Counted from the first letter of the stretch, positions 15,649 to 25,243 are shown. The stretch is 64,000 nucleotides of DNA from Eubacterium sp. (GCA_022511205.1 JAFLRY010000003.1:37633-101632), one strand, 5' to 3'. Notes: generated from the sequence alone by a model not told the origin. Made by a program: numbers and translations.

Positions 15649-17575
15649 AGCTGCAAATTATTGAAAAATCGCCCGTATCCGCCAATTCCTCAAAAAGTAT
15701 GATTATCGGCGCGGTGGACCAGGGGTGGAAAAGGCTGGTGTTCCATTTGCCGTCCTTACTCCACGCTTCAAAGCAGGTTGTTGCGCCCTCATGAATCATA
15801 TTGTACCAGCTGTTTGGCGATTTGGAAACGATAGCGTTATACGCTTCTTGCTTTCTGCCCGCGTTGCAGAGGGCCTTCAGATAAAAATATGCCATATACG
15901 TTCCGCAGCGCATACCTTTTGTGATTAGAAAATCTGCAATTTTTTCTTTGTATTCCTCTGGGCAGATATCGAAAGCCAGAGGAAGCATATTAGAATGGAT
16001 TGCCGAGTGTATGCTTGCTTCGCTGTCCGTATAAAGCTGAGTTTCTTCGTTGAAAAACGCCGCGTTAAAGCTTTCTTTCAGCGCCTTCGATTCGTTTTCA
16101 AAGGGGATATTCAGCTCTTTTTTTATTCTTTCGGTGCTTTGAACGCTTGAAATATAAAAGGCATTTATAACGTTATGACGCCCGGCGCAGATGGGGTCGC
16201 TTAAATCAAAATCGTAATTATCCCTTGCGTTTTCGGGCCAGTCAACGAGATTCCATTGAGTATTAACTTCGTTCAGCAGACCGTCACCGGCGGCAAATTT
16301 TGCGAAATAATTGCATATATATTCACACACGGGCAGCATTTTATGCAAAAAATCCCTATCCTTCGTGTAGCCGTAATACCGCCAAAGGATAAGCGGAAAG
16401 AGTAGGGAATAATCAGCGATTCTTTGCTTGTGGGCGCAGGGGGAGACGGCTAAAATTTCGCCGCTGAATTTGATTGATTGCGCCGCGTTTTCAATCGCCT
16501 TTTTCAGCATTCTATAGTCTTTTGTTAATATTAAATGAGAAAAGCCCGAGATGAAAACGTCACCAAGATATTGCCCCTTTTCCCTCGTTGGGCAATCAAC
16601 GAAAACCTCCTGCGTGCCGTATTTTACCGTGTTTTTGCAAAGGTCAAACACAGCCTTTAAAGCTTCATCATTCGTTTCGATTTCCGCTGAGTTTTCGGGA
16701 AACGGGTAATGCCTTACGAGAAGCTCTGCGCTGTCAATTTCAACGCCCTTATCGGCGATGATTTCAGCGTAGCGGAAGGCTTTGTAATCGAACTGCTCAA
16801 TAAGGTTTTCGCCTTTGTCTAATATGCAGGTTTCCTCGTAATCACAGTTGCAGCGCATTTTGTATCTGGGCCTGCCGTTTTCCTCAAGCTCCTCGGCACA
16901 GCGGATAATTATTTTCTTGCCCGCCGTATCGCTTCTCGCTTTTATGCTGAGATTTCCCGCGTATTCCTGCTTGAAATCGTAAAAGTATTTGTTGTCAGAA
17001 ACGATTGGCTCAACGCTCACGGGATAGACCTCAAGGGCAGGGAAGGGTTCTGCGCAAAATTCGTATTCCTTTTTGGCTTCAACGCAGACTTTGTATTCGC
17101 TGGCTTTGATACGCAAATCTCTATCCTCTAAAAATGCAGTATCATAGCCGACAGTGCGCGTTGAGATAAAGCTGTTGTCCACGCAATAAATCCAGCTTTC
17201 GTCTGTGCCGAAGGCGAATTCTCCGTTGAAAAATATATCGGCGATCATACCCTGCTTGCCGTCTCCGCTGACGAAAACGCGATTGATAAGGCCTTGATAA
17301 TAAACGGTTACCTCGATAAGATTTTCGCCTGTTTTGAGATATTTTGTTATATCATACTGATTGTAATTGTAAGCGAAATCATATCCCGGCGCGGGTCCCT
17401 GACCAACGTATTTTCCGTTAATATATAGCTTGTAGTAATCGTCCGCGGTGATCTTAATTGCAGCGCTTGGAATATCCTTTAAAACGAACGCCTTTTTCAC
17501 TTTCATATAAAAATTCTTGATATCAGTATTTCCGCCGCAAAATTCCTGCGCTTTGATCCATTTGCCGTTAAACAC
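15647..17575 (-). CDS. Alpha-L-rhamnosidase, GH78
   Basis: A 642-residue enzyme removing terminal alpha-L-rhamnose from plant glycosides or polysaccharides such as flavonoid rhamnosides and pectin side chains. N-terminal beta-sandwich domains (residues 1-300, including DDYYKLYINGKYVGQGP) precede the (alpha/alpha)6 barrel. The family acid-region motif FVDCPTREKGQYLGD, related to DCPxRxE in other GH78 enzymes, is intact, as is the C-terminal SWYNMIHEGATTCFEAW. No signal peptide is present, so it should act on imported glycosides. It is divergent from beta-glucuronidase across 115 bp and both have clear promoters. Confidence 0.9.
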   Translation of the reverse strand: MFNGKWIKAQEFCGGNTDIKNFYMKVKKAFVLKDIPSAAIKITADDYYKLYINGKYVGQGPAPGYDFAYNYNQYDITKYLKTGENLIEVTVYYQGLINRVFVSGDGKQGMIADIFFNGEFAFGTDESWIYCVDNSFISTRTVGYDTAFLEDRDLRIKASEYKVCVEAKKEYEFCAEPFPALEVYPVSVEPIVSDNKYFYDFKQEYAGNLSIKARSDTAGKKIIIRCAEELEENGRPRYKMRCNCDYEETCILDKGENLIEQFDYKAFRYAEIIADKGVEIDSAELLVRHYPFPENSAEIETNDEALKAVFDLCKNTVKYGTQEVFVDCPTREKGQYLGDVFISGFSHLILTKDYRMLKKAIENAAQSIKFSGEILAVSPCAHKQRIADYSLLFPLILWRYYGYTKDRDFLHKMLPVCEYICNYFAKFAAGDGLLNEVNTQWNLVDWPENARDNYDFDLSDPICAGRHNVINAFYISSVQSTERIKKELNIPFENESKALKESFNAAFFNEETQLYTDSEASIHSAIHSNMLPLAFDICPEEYKEKIADFLITKGMRCGTYMAYFYLKALCNAGRKQEAYNAIVSKSPNSWYNMIHEGATTCFEAWSKDGKWNTSLFHPWSTAPIIILFEELADTGDFSIICS

Positions 17576-17597
17576 GTTGTCACCGCCTTTCTTTTCT

Positions 17598-17626
17598 AAT
17601 ATATCATAGTGGTTATTTTATTTCAA
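17598..17626 (-). promoter_or_regulatory. Sigma-A promoter of the rhamnosidase gene
   Basis: On the minus strand TTGAAA (17626-17621), 17-bp spacer, TATATT (17603-17598) with extended TGA. Confidence 0.75.
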
Positions 17627-17630
17627 ATAA

Positions 17631-17659
17631 TTGTAAATATTTTTAATATGTGTTATTCT
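17631..17659 (+). promoter_or_regulatory. Sigma-A-like promoter of the beta-glucuronidase gene
   Basis: TTGTAA (17631-17636), 17-bp spacer, TATTCT (17654-17659). It sits 5 bp from the divergent rhamnosidase promoter, so one regulator could control both. Confidence 0.62.
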
Positions 17660-17690
17660 ATTAAATATTAAATTATAAGGCGGAAAAGCA

Positions 17691-19496
17691 ATGCTCTATC
17701 CACAGATGAATGAAAAAAGATTTTTAACTGATTTGAACGGCATATGGGATTTTTGCCTCGGCGGTGAGGAATTTGAAGAAAAATTTATGACCGCTCCCAT
17801 CGGGAATCCCGAGAAAATATACGTTCCCGCTTCGTATAACGATCAAAAGGCGGATATCCGTTTCCGCGATCATTACGGCTTCGTGTATTATCAAAGGTAT
17901 TTCAGCGTTCCCAAAGGTCTTGAAAATAACCGAATGGTTATCCGCTTCGGCGCGGTAACGCATAATTGTGTTGTGTATGTTAACGGCAAAGAGGTAACGA
18001 GGCACACGGGCGGTTTTCTGCCCTTTGAAGCCGAGCTTGACAGTGCTTTACTGAAAGAGAAAAATCTGCTGAGCGTTGCCGTGGATAACAGGATAGACCT
18101 TTCCACACTCCCGGTTGGCAACGAGAACAACACCGCTATGTTCGCGGACGGACTGCCGAATTTTGAGAGCGTGCGCAAGACTGTATTGAAGAAAAAGAAT
18201 TATCCCAATTTCGATTTCTTCAACTATTGCGGTATAAACCGCCCCGTTAAGCTATATACCACGCCGAAGGAATACATAAAAGACGTTTACGTTGATACGA
18301 AAATTTCGGGCGAAAACGCAAATGTTAAGGTAAGCGCCGAGCTTGTAGGAGAGGGAACAGCCACCGTTTCTATCCTTGACAAACAGGGCAACGAAATCAT
18401 TTCAAATAAAGAAATCAACGAAGAATTTATAATAGGAAACGTAAACCTCTGGCAACCGAATAATGCATATTTATACACTGCTAAAATCACCTTTGGTGAT
18501 GATTGCTACTATCAAAAATTCGGCGTGCGGGAAATTGAAATCACGGGCGACAAATTCCTTATAAACGGCAGACCTTTCTATTTCAAGGGCTTCGGTAAGC
18601 ACGAGGATAGCGAGATCCACGGCAGGGGAATCGACGAGGCGCTGAACGTTAAGGATATTGCCCTGATGAAATGGATCGGCGCGAATTCTTTCAGGACTTC
18701 CCACTATCCCTATTCAGAGGAAATGCTGAATCTTTGCGACGAGGAGGGAATCGTGGTTATCGGCGAAGCTCCCGCGGTGGGGCTAAGCTTTCCCGAAGCA
18801 CATGGAGAGCTTCTTGACAAGCTCAATGCGAGAGCGAATCACCATAAACAGGTGATAGAGGATATGATCGCAAGGGATAAAAACCACCCCTGCATAGTTG
18901 CGTGGTCACTTGCCAATGAACCCGATACCGCGGGCAGTCCTGACAGGGCTCTTGATTATTTCAAACCACTTTACGAGCTTGCCCACGAGTGCGATCCCCA
19001 AAGCAGACCCGTTACGGTTGTAGTTTGCAACAACGATTACGTTAAGGACAAGGTTGCGCCCTTCGTTGATCTTATCTGTATAAACCGCTACTACGGCTGG
19101 TATATTTTCGGCGGCGATCTTAACGCGGCGGAGCAGGCGATGACGGTTGAAATGGATTATTTCGCGCAATTCGGCAAGCCGCTGATGATAACGGAATACG
19201 GCGCGGATACCGTGGCGGGCGTTCACAATGCCGTACCCAATATGTTCAGCGAGGAATTCCAAGTGGAATACTACAATACGGTGAATTCCGTGCTGGATAA
19301 GTATGATTTCGTAGTGGGGGAACAGGCGTGGAACTTTGCCGATTTTGCTACGATTCAGGGTACTTTACGAGTGGACGGCAACAAAAAGGGCATTTTCACC
19401 AGAGACAGACGCCCAAAGCTTGCGGCGCATTATTTTAGGAATCGCTGGAGCAAAATCCCGGATTTTAACTATAAAAACGATAATAAAGGAGAATAA
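17691..19496 (+). CDS. uidA: Beta-glucuronidase, GH2
   Basis: A 601-residue GH2 enzyme that hydrolyses beta-D-glucuronides. The order is sugar-binding beta domain (1-175), immunoglobulin-like domain (about 180-275) and TIM barrel (from about 280). Signatures are FGKHEDSEIHGRG, NSFRTSHYPYSEEM, acid/base E410 in WSLANEPDT and nucleophile E502 in ITEYGADT. The carboxylate-recognising NxK motif that separates glucuronidases from galactosidases is present as GNKKGIF near the C-terminus. No signal peptide is seen. AAGGCGG precedes the ATG. It lies 2 bp before a PAS-domain gene and is divergent from GH78. Confidence 0.95.
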   Translation: MLYPQMNEKRFLTDLNGIWDFCLGGEEFEEKFMTAPIGNPEKIYVPASYNDQKADIRFRDHYGFVYYQRYFSVPKGLENNRMVIRFGAVTHNCVVYVNGKEVTRHTGGFLPFEAELDSALLKEKNLLSVAVDNRIDLSTLPVGNENNTAMFADGLPNFESVRKTVLKKKNYPNFDFFNYCGINRPVKLYTTPKEYIKDVYVDTKISGENANVKVSAELVGEGTATVSILDKQGNEIISNKEINEEFIIGNVNLWQPNNAYLYTAKITFGDDCYYQKFGVREIEITGDKFLINGRPFYFKGFGKHEDSEIHGRGIDEALNVKDIALMKWIGANSFRTSHYPYSEEMLNLCDEEGIVVIGEAPAVGLSFPEAHGELLDKLNARANHHKQVIEDMIARDKNHPCIVAWSLANEPDTAGSPDRALDYFKPLYELAHECDPQSRPVTVVVCNNDYVKDKVAPFVDLICINRYYGWYIFGGDLNAAEQAMTVEMDYFAQFGKPLMITEYGADTVAGVHNAVPNMFSEEFQVEYYNTVNSVLDKYDFVVGEQAWNFADFATIQGTLRVDGNKKGIFTRDRRPKLAAHYFRNRWSKIPDFNYKNDNKGE

Positions 19497-19498
19497 AA

Positions 19499-19873
19499 AT
19501 GGAGCTTTCACTATTTTTTAAAAGCGTACTTGATGCGGATACAGCACCCGTAGTGCTTTGCAATTTACAGCACGATATCGTTTATATGAACCCCTGCGCC
19601 ATAGTGAGTTATGCCTATCGCGGCGGCGCTGAGCTGATCGGCAAAAGCATTTTTGAATGCCACAACGAAAAGGCAAACGAGATGATAAAAAAGGTAGTTG
19701 CGTGGTTTGAGGAGAGCGCCGAGCATAATATCATACATACCTTCAAAAACAAAAAGGAGAACAAGGACGTGTATATGGTTGCCTTGCGGGATGACGATAA
19801 AAACCTCATCGGCTACTACGAAAAGCACGAATACCGGAGCGCGGAAACAGCCGCATTATATGACTTTAGTTAA
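19499..19873 (+). CDS. Stand-alone PAS-domain protein
   Basis: A 124-residue protein made of a single PAS sensor fold: APVVLCNLQHDIVYMNPCA near the N-terminus, GKSIFECHNEKANEMIKK in the middle, and a closing beta strand segment VYMVALRDDDKNLIGYYE. The NEKANE region is the pattern seen in small PAS proteins that may bind haem or a small ligand. No output domain is attached. Its ATG follows AAGGAG and starts 2 bp after the uidA stop, so it is co-transcribed with beta-glucuronidase; a role in sensing is inferred only from the fold. Confidence 0.83.
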   Translation: MELSLFFKSVLDADTAPVVLCNLQHDIVYMNPCAIVSYAYRGGAELIGKSIFECHNEKANEMIKKVVAWFEESAEHNIIHTFKNKKENKDVYMVALRDDDKNLIGYYEKHEYRSAETAALYDFS

Positions 19874-19938
19874 CTTAAATTGTTGATATTATTTACTTAG
19901 CGAGTGTAAAAGCGTTAGAAATTTTTGCATATTTTATA

Positions 19939-19967
19939 TATACAATTTAAAATTATTATGCTATACT
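19939..19967 (+). promoter_or_regulatory. Sigma-A promoter of aspS-gatCAB
   Basis: TATACA (19939-19944), 17-bp spacer, TATACT (19962-19967) preceded by an extended TGC element. The leader to the aspS ATG is about 60 nt and shows no T-box. Confidence 0.68.
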
Positions 19968-20032
19968 ATTACGGATTTATTGTGGAGAGGTATAATTATT
20001 CATAAAACCGCTTCACTGAAAGGGAAAAGCAT

Positions 20033-21787
20033 ATGGCATACAGAACACATAACTGCAATGAATTAACTCTAAATGATCTCGGCAAGCAGGTTTCCCTTGC
20101 GGGCTGGGTGGATACTATACGCGACCACGGCGGCGTGGCGTTTATCGATCTTCGTGACGAATACGGCGTTACGCAGGTGGTAGTCAACGATAGCGACCTC
20201 ATCAATCATCTCAAAAAGGAAAGCGTTATTTCCGTTAACGGTACGGTCGTTAAGCGTGACGAGGAGACTGTCAACACCAAGCTTGCAACGGGTGAGCTGG
20301 AGGTCAAGGTAAATGATCTTACCGTTCTCGGCGCATGCACGGAAAATCTTCCCTTCGAGGTTTCCGAATCAAAGGATACGAGGGAGGACGTTCGCCTTAC
20401 TTACCGCTTCCTTGATTTAAGAAATAAAAAGGTTCACGACAATATCATTTTCAGAAGCAAGGTGGTTGCTTTTCTTCGCCGGAAGATGACGGAGCTTGGC
20501 TTTACGGAGATCACTACGCCTATCCTCACCAGCTCATCCCCCGAGGGCGCGAGAGACTACATCATTCCCAGTCGTAAGCACGAGGGAAAGTTTTACGCTC
20601 TGCCCCAAGCTCCCCAGCAGTTTAAACAGCTGCTTATGGTTTCGGGCTTTGATAAGTATTTCCAGATCGCTCCCTGCTTCCGTGATGAGGACGCGAGAGC
20701 GGATCGTTCGCCCGGCGAATTTTATCAGCTTGATTTTGAAATGGCGTTCGCCACGCAGGAGGACGTTTTCGCCGTAACCGAGAGCGTGCTTTACGATACA
20801 TTCACGAAATTCGGCGGCGACAAAAAGGTAAGCCCCGCGCCCTTCGTTCGCATTCCCTATGAAGAGGCTATGCTGAAATACGGAACGGATAAGCCCGATC
20901 TTAGAAACCCGCTTATCATTAACGATTTGACCGAATTCTTCTCAAGAGTTGAATTCAAGGCGTTCAAAGGCAGACCCACCCGCGGAATCGTAGTTCCGAA
21001 CTGTGCCAAGCAGAGTAACGGCTGGTTTGAGAAACTCACGCAGTTTGCCCTTGATATCGGTATGAAGGGGCTTGGCTACATCACCGTTATGGAAGACGGC
21101 TCTTACAAAGGCCCGATCGATAAATTTTTCACCGATGAACAGAGAGAAGAGCTCAGAGAAAAGCTTGATCTTAAAGTAGATGACACGCTCTTCTTTATCT
21201 GCGATACGCCGAAACGTGTTAATGACTTTGCGGGTCAGATCAGAACCGAGATCGCAAAGCGCCTTGATCTTATCGATAAGGACAGATTTGAGCTTTGCTA
21301 TATCACCGATTTCCCGATGTTTGAAAAGGATGAGGACGGCAAGCTGATCTTCACCCACAACCCGTTCTCAATGCCCCAGGGCGAAATGGACGCGCTTCTT
21401 AATCAGGACCCGCTGGAGATCAAAGCGTATCAGTACGATATCGTTTGCAACGGCGTTGAGCTTTCCTCAGGCGCAGTCCGCAATCACCGCCCGGACGTTA
21501 TGGTTAAGGCGTTTGAAATGGCGGGCTACAGCGAGGAGGACGTTAAGGAGAAATTCGGCGCTCTGTTTAAGGCGTTCCACTACGGCGCTCCGCCTCACGC
21601 AGGTATGGCGCCGGGCGTTGACAGAATGATAATGCTCCTTAAGGACGAGGAGAATATCCGAGAGGTCATCGCGTTTCCGATGAATTCCAACGCGCAGGAT
21701 ATGCTTCTCGGTGCGCCCAACACGGTTACGGAATTGCAGCTTCGCGAAACCCACGTCAAGCTTCGCAGACCCGTTCCCGAAAAATAA
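20033..21787 (+). CDS. aspS: Aspartyl-tRNA synthetase, probably non-discriminating
   Basis: A 584-residue class II synthetase of the bacterial type: N-terminal OB anticodon domain (1-105), catalytic core split by the GAD insertion (about 290-415), and motif 3 GAPPHAGMAPGVDRM at the end. Residue H32 in the anticodon-domain motif RDHGGVAF matches the His found at this place in enzymes known to charge both tRNA-Asp and tRNA-Asn, where discriminating E. coli AspRS has Leu (recalled literature). The following gatCAB genes supply the amidotransferase for Asp-tRNA-Asn, which fits. AAGGGAAAAGC precedes the ATG. Confidence 0.96.
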   Translation: MAYRTHNCNELTLNDLGKQVSLAGWVDTIRDHGGVAFIDLRDEYGVTQVVVNDSDLINHLKKESVISVNGTVVKRDEETVNTKLATGELEVKVNDLTVLGACTENLPFEVSESKDTREDVRLTYRFLDLRNKKVHDNIIFRSKVVAFLRRKMTELGFTEITTPILTSSSPEGARDYIIPSRKHEGKFYALPQAPQQFKQLLMVSGFDKYFQIAPCFRDEDARADRSPGEFYQLDFEMAFATQEDVFAVTESVLYDTFTKFGGDKKVSPAPFVRIPYEEAMLKYGTDKPDLRNPLIINDLTEFFSRVEFKAFKGRPTRGIVVPNCAKQSNGWFEKLTQFALDIGMKGLGYITVMEDGSYKGPIDKFFTDEQREELREKLDLKVDDTLFFICDTPKRVNDFAGQIRTEIAKRLDLIDKDRFELCYITDFPMFEKDEDGKLIFTHNPFSMPQGEMDALLNQDPLEIKAYQYDIVCNGVELSSGAVRNHRPDVMVKAFEMAGYSEEDVKEKFGALFKAFHYGAPPHAGMAPGVDRMIMLLKDEENIREVIAFPMNSNAQDMLLGAPNTVTELQLRETHVKLRRPVPEK

Positions 21788-21816
21788 ACTTTAACTTTAA
21801 ATTTGGAGGCAAAGTA

Positions 21817-22104
21817 ATGCAGATTACTCCCGATTTAATTCAATATCTGGAAGCTCTTGCAAGGATCACCCTGACCGAAGACGAGGAAAAAAAGATCGGC
21901 GGGGAATTGCAGGAAATTCTCACCTATATAGATAAGCTCAACGAGCTTGACACCGAGGGCGTTGAGGCAATGAGCCATTGCTTCCCGCTAAATAACGTGT
22001 TCCGCAAGGACGAGGTGAAGGCTTCAATGTCTCCCGATGAGATCGTAGCCAACGCGCCCGAAAGCCAGGACGGCGCCTTCGTCGTTCCAAAAACCGTTGA
22101 ATAA
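21817..22104 (+). CDS. gatC: Asp-tRNA(Asn)/Glu-tRNA(Gln) amidotransferase subunit C
   Basis: A 95-residue GatC subunit, which wraps around the GatA-GatB interface of the tRNA-dependent amidotransferase and stabilises GatA. The helix with EALARITLTEDEEKKI and the extended C-terminal MSHCFPLNNVFRKDEV and DGAFVVPKTVE are family signatures. GGAGG stands at good spacing before the ATG. It is 29 bp after aspS and 12 bp before gatA in one operon. Confidence 0.95.
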   Translation: MQITPDLIQYLEALARITLTEDEEKKIGGELQEILTYIDKLNELDTEGVEAMSHCFPLNNVFRKDEVKASMSPDEIVANAPESQDGAFVVPKTVE

Positions 22105-22116
22105 GGAGGGCGGAAT

Positions 22117-23583
22117 ATGGAAATTTTTGAAATGACCGCTCTTGAAACGGCCCAGCTTATAAAAAATAAAGAGATCACCGCAATGGACGCGGTGGAATCC
22201 GTTGCCAAGGTGATCGAGCAAAGGGACAAAATCTATAATTGCTACACCCATTTTGATAAGGCGCTGGCCCTTGAAAACGCGGAAAAAGCGCAGAAGCTTA
22301 TTGACGAGGGCAAAACGGATTCACCCATTGCGGGCGTTCCCGTTGCGATTAAGGACAATATCTGCACGAAGGGTGAAACCACCTCTTGTGCTTCAAAAAT
22401 ACTTTACAATTTCAAACCGCCCTATGACGCTACGGTTATCAAAAAGCTGAACGCAGCGGGCATCGTGCCCTGCGGCAAGGTGAATATGGACGAGTTCGCT
22501 ATGGGCTCAACTACTGAAACCTCTTATTACGGCGCAACGAAAAACCCGTGGGATATCACGAGAGTTCCCGGCGGCTCATCAGGCGGCGCGGCGGCATGCG
22601 TTGCGGCTGATGAGAGCATAATCGCCCTTGGCTCTGATACGGGCGGTTCTATCCGCCAGCCTTGTTCCTTCTGCGGTGTTACAGGCTTAAAGCCAACTTA
22701 CGGAGCGGTATCCCGCTACGGTCTTATCGCCTACGCTTCGTCACTTGACCAGATCGGACCTATCGGCAAAAACGCTCTTGACGTGGCGGCAATGTTCTCC
22801 GTTATCTGTGGCAAGGATACAATGGACGGTACGTCTATGGACGGCAACCCCTTTACCCTTGACGAGATCAAAAACACAACTGATTTAAAGGGCAAAAAGA
22901 TCGGTATCCCAAAGGATTATTTTGGCGAGGGTATCAGCGAGGATGTGGCGAAAAACGTTTTAGTCGCCGCCGAAACCCTTAAAGCCCTTGGCGCTGAGGT
23001 CGAGGAATTCTCAATGCCTATCGTTGAGTACGCGATCCCAACCTACTATATCATCGCCTGCGCCGAGGCTTGCTCAAACCTTTCAAGATTTGACGGTATC
23101 AAGTACGGCTATAAATCACCCAGCGCCGATAATCTTCGTGACGTGTATTTCAAATCACGCTCCGAGGGCTTCGGTATGGAGGTCAAAAAGCGCATAATGC
23201 TTGGAAATTTCGTGCTTTCCAGCGGATATTTTGACGCTTACTATATCAAGGCGCTTAAGGCAAAGGGACTTATCGTAAAGGCATTTAACGAAGCCTTTGA
23301 GAAATACGATTTTCTTCTCGGTCCTGTTGCGCCCACCACGGCGCTGAAAATGGGCGAGGGTCTCAGCGATCCGCTGGCAATGTACCTCGGCGATATTTAC
23401 ACCGTTATGATAAACATTGCGGGCTTGCCGTCTCTGGCACTTCCCTGCGGCTTTGACAGGGATAATATGCCGGTTGGTATGCAGCTTATCGGCAGACCTT
23501 TTGACGAAAAAACGATACTCTCGGCAGGCAACGCCTATCAGAATGCTACTGATTGGCACAAGCAGAGGCCGAATCTGGCGTAA
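22117..23583 (+). CDS. gatA: Asp-tRNA(Asn)/Glu-tRNA(Gln) amidotransferase subunit A
   Basis: A 488-residue amidase-signature subunit that releases ammonia from glutamine and passes it to GatB. The Ser-cisSer-Lys triad is complete: K79 in VAIKDNICT, S154 in PGGSSGGAA and nucleophile S178 in SDTGGSIRQP. The C-terminal part ends with SLPCG, DNMPVGMQLIGRPFDE, as expected. It sits between gatC (12 bp) and gatB (12 bp), each preceded by GGAGG-type sites. Confidence 0.97.
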   Translation: MEIFEMTALETAQLIKNKEITAMDAVESVAKVIEQRDKIYNCYTHFDKALALENAEKAQKLIDEGKTDSPIAGVPVAIKDNICTKGETTSCASKILYNFKPPYDATVIKKLNAAGIVPCGKVNMDEFAMGSTTETSYYGATKNPWDITRVPGGSSGGAAACVAADESIIALGSDTGGSIRQPCSFCGVTGLKPTYGAVSRYGLIAYASSLDQIGPIGKNALDVAAMFSVICGKDTMDGTSMDGNPFTLDEIKNTTDLKGKKIGIPKDYFGEGISEDVAKNVLVAAETLKALGAEVEEFSMPIVEYAIPTYYIIACAEACSNLSRFDGIKYGYKSPSADNLRDVYFKSRSEGFGMEVKKRIMLGNFVLSSGYFDAYYIKALKAKGLIVKAFNEAFEKYDFLLGPVAPTTALKMGEGLSDPLAMYLGDIYTVMINIAGLPSLALPCGFDRDNMPVGMQLIGRPFDEKTILSAGNAYQNATDWHKQRPNLA

Positions 23584-23595
23584 GGAGGGGAAAGT

Positions 23596-25029
23596 ATGGA
23601 ATATTCAACCGTATGCGGGCTTGAGGTCCACACCGAGCTCGCCACGAAAACGAAAATTTTCTGCTCCTGCTCCACTGAATTCGGCGGAGAGCCAAACACT
23701 CACGTTTGTGAAATTTGCTCCGGTATGCCCGGCACGCTTCCCGTTTTAAACGAAAAGGTGCTGGAGTTTGCCGTGAGAACAGGTCTTGCAACCAACTGCG
23801 AGATCACGATGTATAATAAATTCGATAGAAAGAATTATTTCTACCCCGATCTGCCGAAGGCGTATCAGATCAGCCAGCTTTATCTGCCCATCTGCCGCAA
23901 CGGCTATATCGAGATCAACGATAGCATTAACGGCGGCAAGAAAAAGGTCAGAATTCACGAAATCCATATGGAGGAGGATGCGGGCAAGCTCGTTCACGAT
24001 GAATGGTCGGATTGCACCCTCGTAAACTACAACCGTTGCGGTGTTCCGCTTCTGGAAATCGTTTCCGAGCCCGATATTGCATCCGCAGACGAAGCCGTTG
24101 AATACGTTGAAAAGCTTCGCGAAATTCTCCAGTTCTGCGGCGTTTCCGACTGCAAAATGCAGGAGGGATCGCTCCGTGCTGACGTTAACGTTTCCGTTAT
24201 GGAAAAGGGCAGTAAGGTTTTCGGTACGCGTACCGAGATGAAGAATATCAACTCCTTCAAGGCAATCCACAACGCCATTGAAAGCGAGGCGCAGCGCCAG
24301 ATCGAGCTTATTGAGGACGGCGAAAAGATCGTTCAGGAGACACGCCGTTGGGACGATAGTAAGGGTACTTCTTACGCGATGAGAAGCAAGGAGGACGCGC
24401 AGGATTACAAATATTTCCCCGATCCCGATCTTCCGCCCGTTCAGCTCACGGAGGAGTACGTAAACGGTATCCGTGAATCGCTCCCCGAGCTTCCCGACGC
24501 GAAAAAACAGCGCTATATGACTGAGTTTGGCCTTTCGGAATACGATACCTCTATGATCTGTTCTTCCGTTGCTTACGTTAAGCTTTTTGAGAGAACGGTT
24601 GAGCTCACGAAGAATCCCAAGGACAGCGCCAACTGGATCATGGGCGAGCTGATGAAAATGCTCAACGACAGCCAGACGCTTCCCGAAAATATGACTTTCC
24701 GCACGGACTCTTTAGGCGAGGTCATCAACCTGCTGAACAGCAACAAAATCAGCCGTGACTCGGCGAAAAAGGTGTTTAAGGCTGTGTTTGAGGAAAATGT
24801 TATTCCCGCCGATTACGTTAAGGCGAATAATATGGAAATGGTTTCCGATACCGGCACGATCAAGCCGATCATTGAAGAGGTGCTTGCCAACAACCAAAAG
24901 GCGGTTGACGAGTACAGAGGCGGCAAGGAAGCTTCGTTTAATTTCCTTATCGGTCAGTCTATGCGCGCGCTGAGAGGTAAAGCACCCGCAAGCGAAGTTA
25001 CGAAAATTTTAAAAGAGCTTTTAGGCTAA
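23596..25029 (+). CDS. gatB: Asp-tRNA(Asn)/Glu-tRNA(Gln) amidotransferase subunit B
   Basis: A 477-residue kinase and transamidase subunit that phosphorylates the misacylated Asp or Glu on tRNA and converts it to the amide. Landmarks are VCGLEVHTELATKTKIFC with the zinc-type Cys residues CSCS and CEIC, the cradle motif EEDAGKL, and a C-terminal YqeY-like tail domain ending in TKILKELLG. AAGGAGGGG precedes the ATG. It closes the aspS-gatCAB operon and is followed directly by copy 1 of the intergenic repeat. Confidence 0.97.
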   Translation: MEYSTVCGLEVHTELATKTKIFCSCSTEFGGEPNTHVCEICSGMPGTLPVLNEKVLEFAVRTGLATNCEITMYNKFDRKNYFYPDLPKAYQISQLYLPICRNGYIEINDSINGGKKKVRIHEIHMEEDAGKLVHDEWSDCTLVNYNRCGVPLLEIVSEPDIASADEAVEYVEKLREILQFCGVSDCKMQEGSLRADVNVSVMEKGSKVFGTRTEMKNINSFKAIHNAIESEAQRQIELIEDGEKIVQETRRWDDSKGTSYAMRSKEDAQDYKYFPDPDLPPVQLTEEYVNGIRESLPELPDAKKQRYMTEFGLSEYDTSMICSSVAYVKLFERTVELTKNPKDSANWIMGELMKMLNDSQTLPENMTFRTDSLGEVINLLNSNKISRDSAKKVFKAVFEENVIPADYVKANNMEMVSDTGTIKPIIEEVLANNQKAVDEYRGGKEASFNFLIGQSMRALRGKAPASEVTKILKELLG

Positions 25030-25050
25030 AAAATAGAACATTGCTCCCTG

Positions 25051-25243
25051 TGGCACTGTGCGAGTGCGCGTGCCGCATAAATAAAAGGGGGGTTCAGGGG
25101 GATTTGAGCGTTTTGCGCTCATTCCCCCTGAATTGTTTTCTCTGATTACTCTCTTTTGCAACACAAAAGAGAGTAATGCCCACCCCGGCAGGGGTAAAAT
25201 ATGAAAAGCATAATTATATTTGCCCACCGCGGCAGCGGCAAAT
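25051..25243 (+). repeat. Structured intergenic repeat, copy 1
   Basis: First of three related elements in the window. Stems: A, GGCAC/GTGCC (25052-25056, 25070-25074); B, TTCAGGGGGA/TCCCCCTGAA (25093-25102, 25123-25132) with inner GAGCG/CGCTC; C, ATTACTCTCTTTT/AAAAGAGAGTAAT (25145-25157, 25165-25177); D, CCCC-GGCA-GGGG; E, CCGC-GGCA-GCGG near 25227-25238. No protein is encoded here. It lies directly 3' of gatB. Confidence 0.9.

Noticed and set aside
25021..25227. Short open frame across repeat copy 1
   Set aside because: It translates the hairpin arms; other copies do not conserve the frame, so it is not coding.
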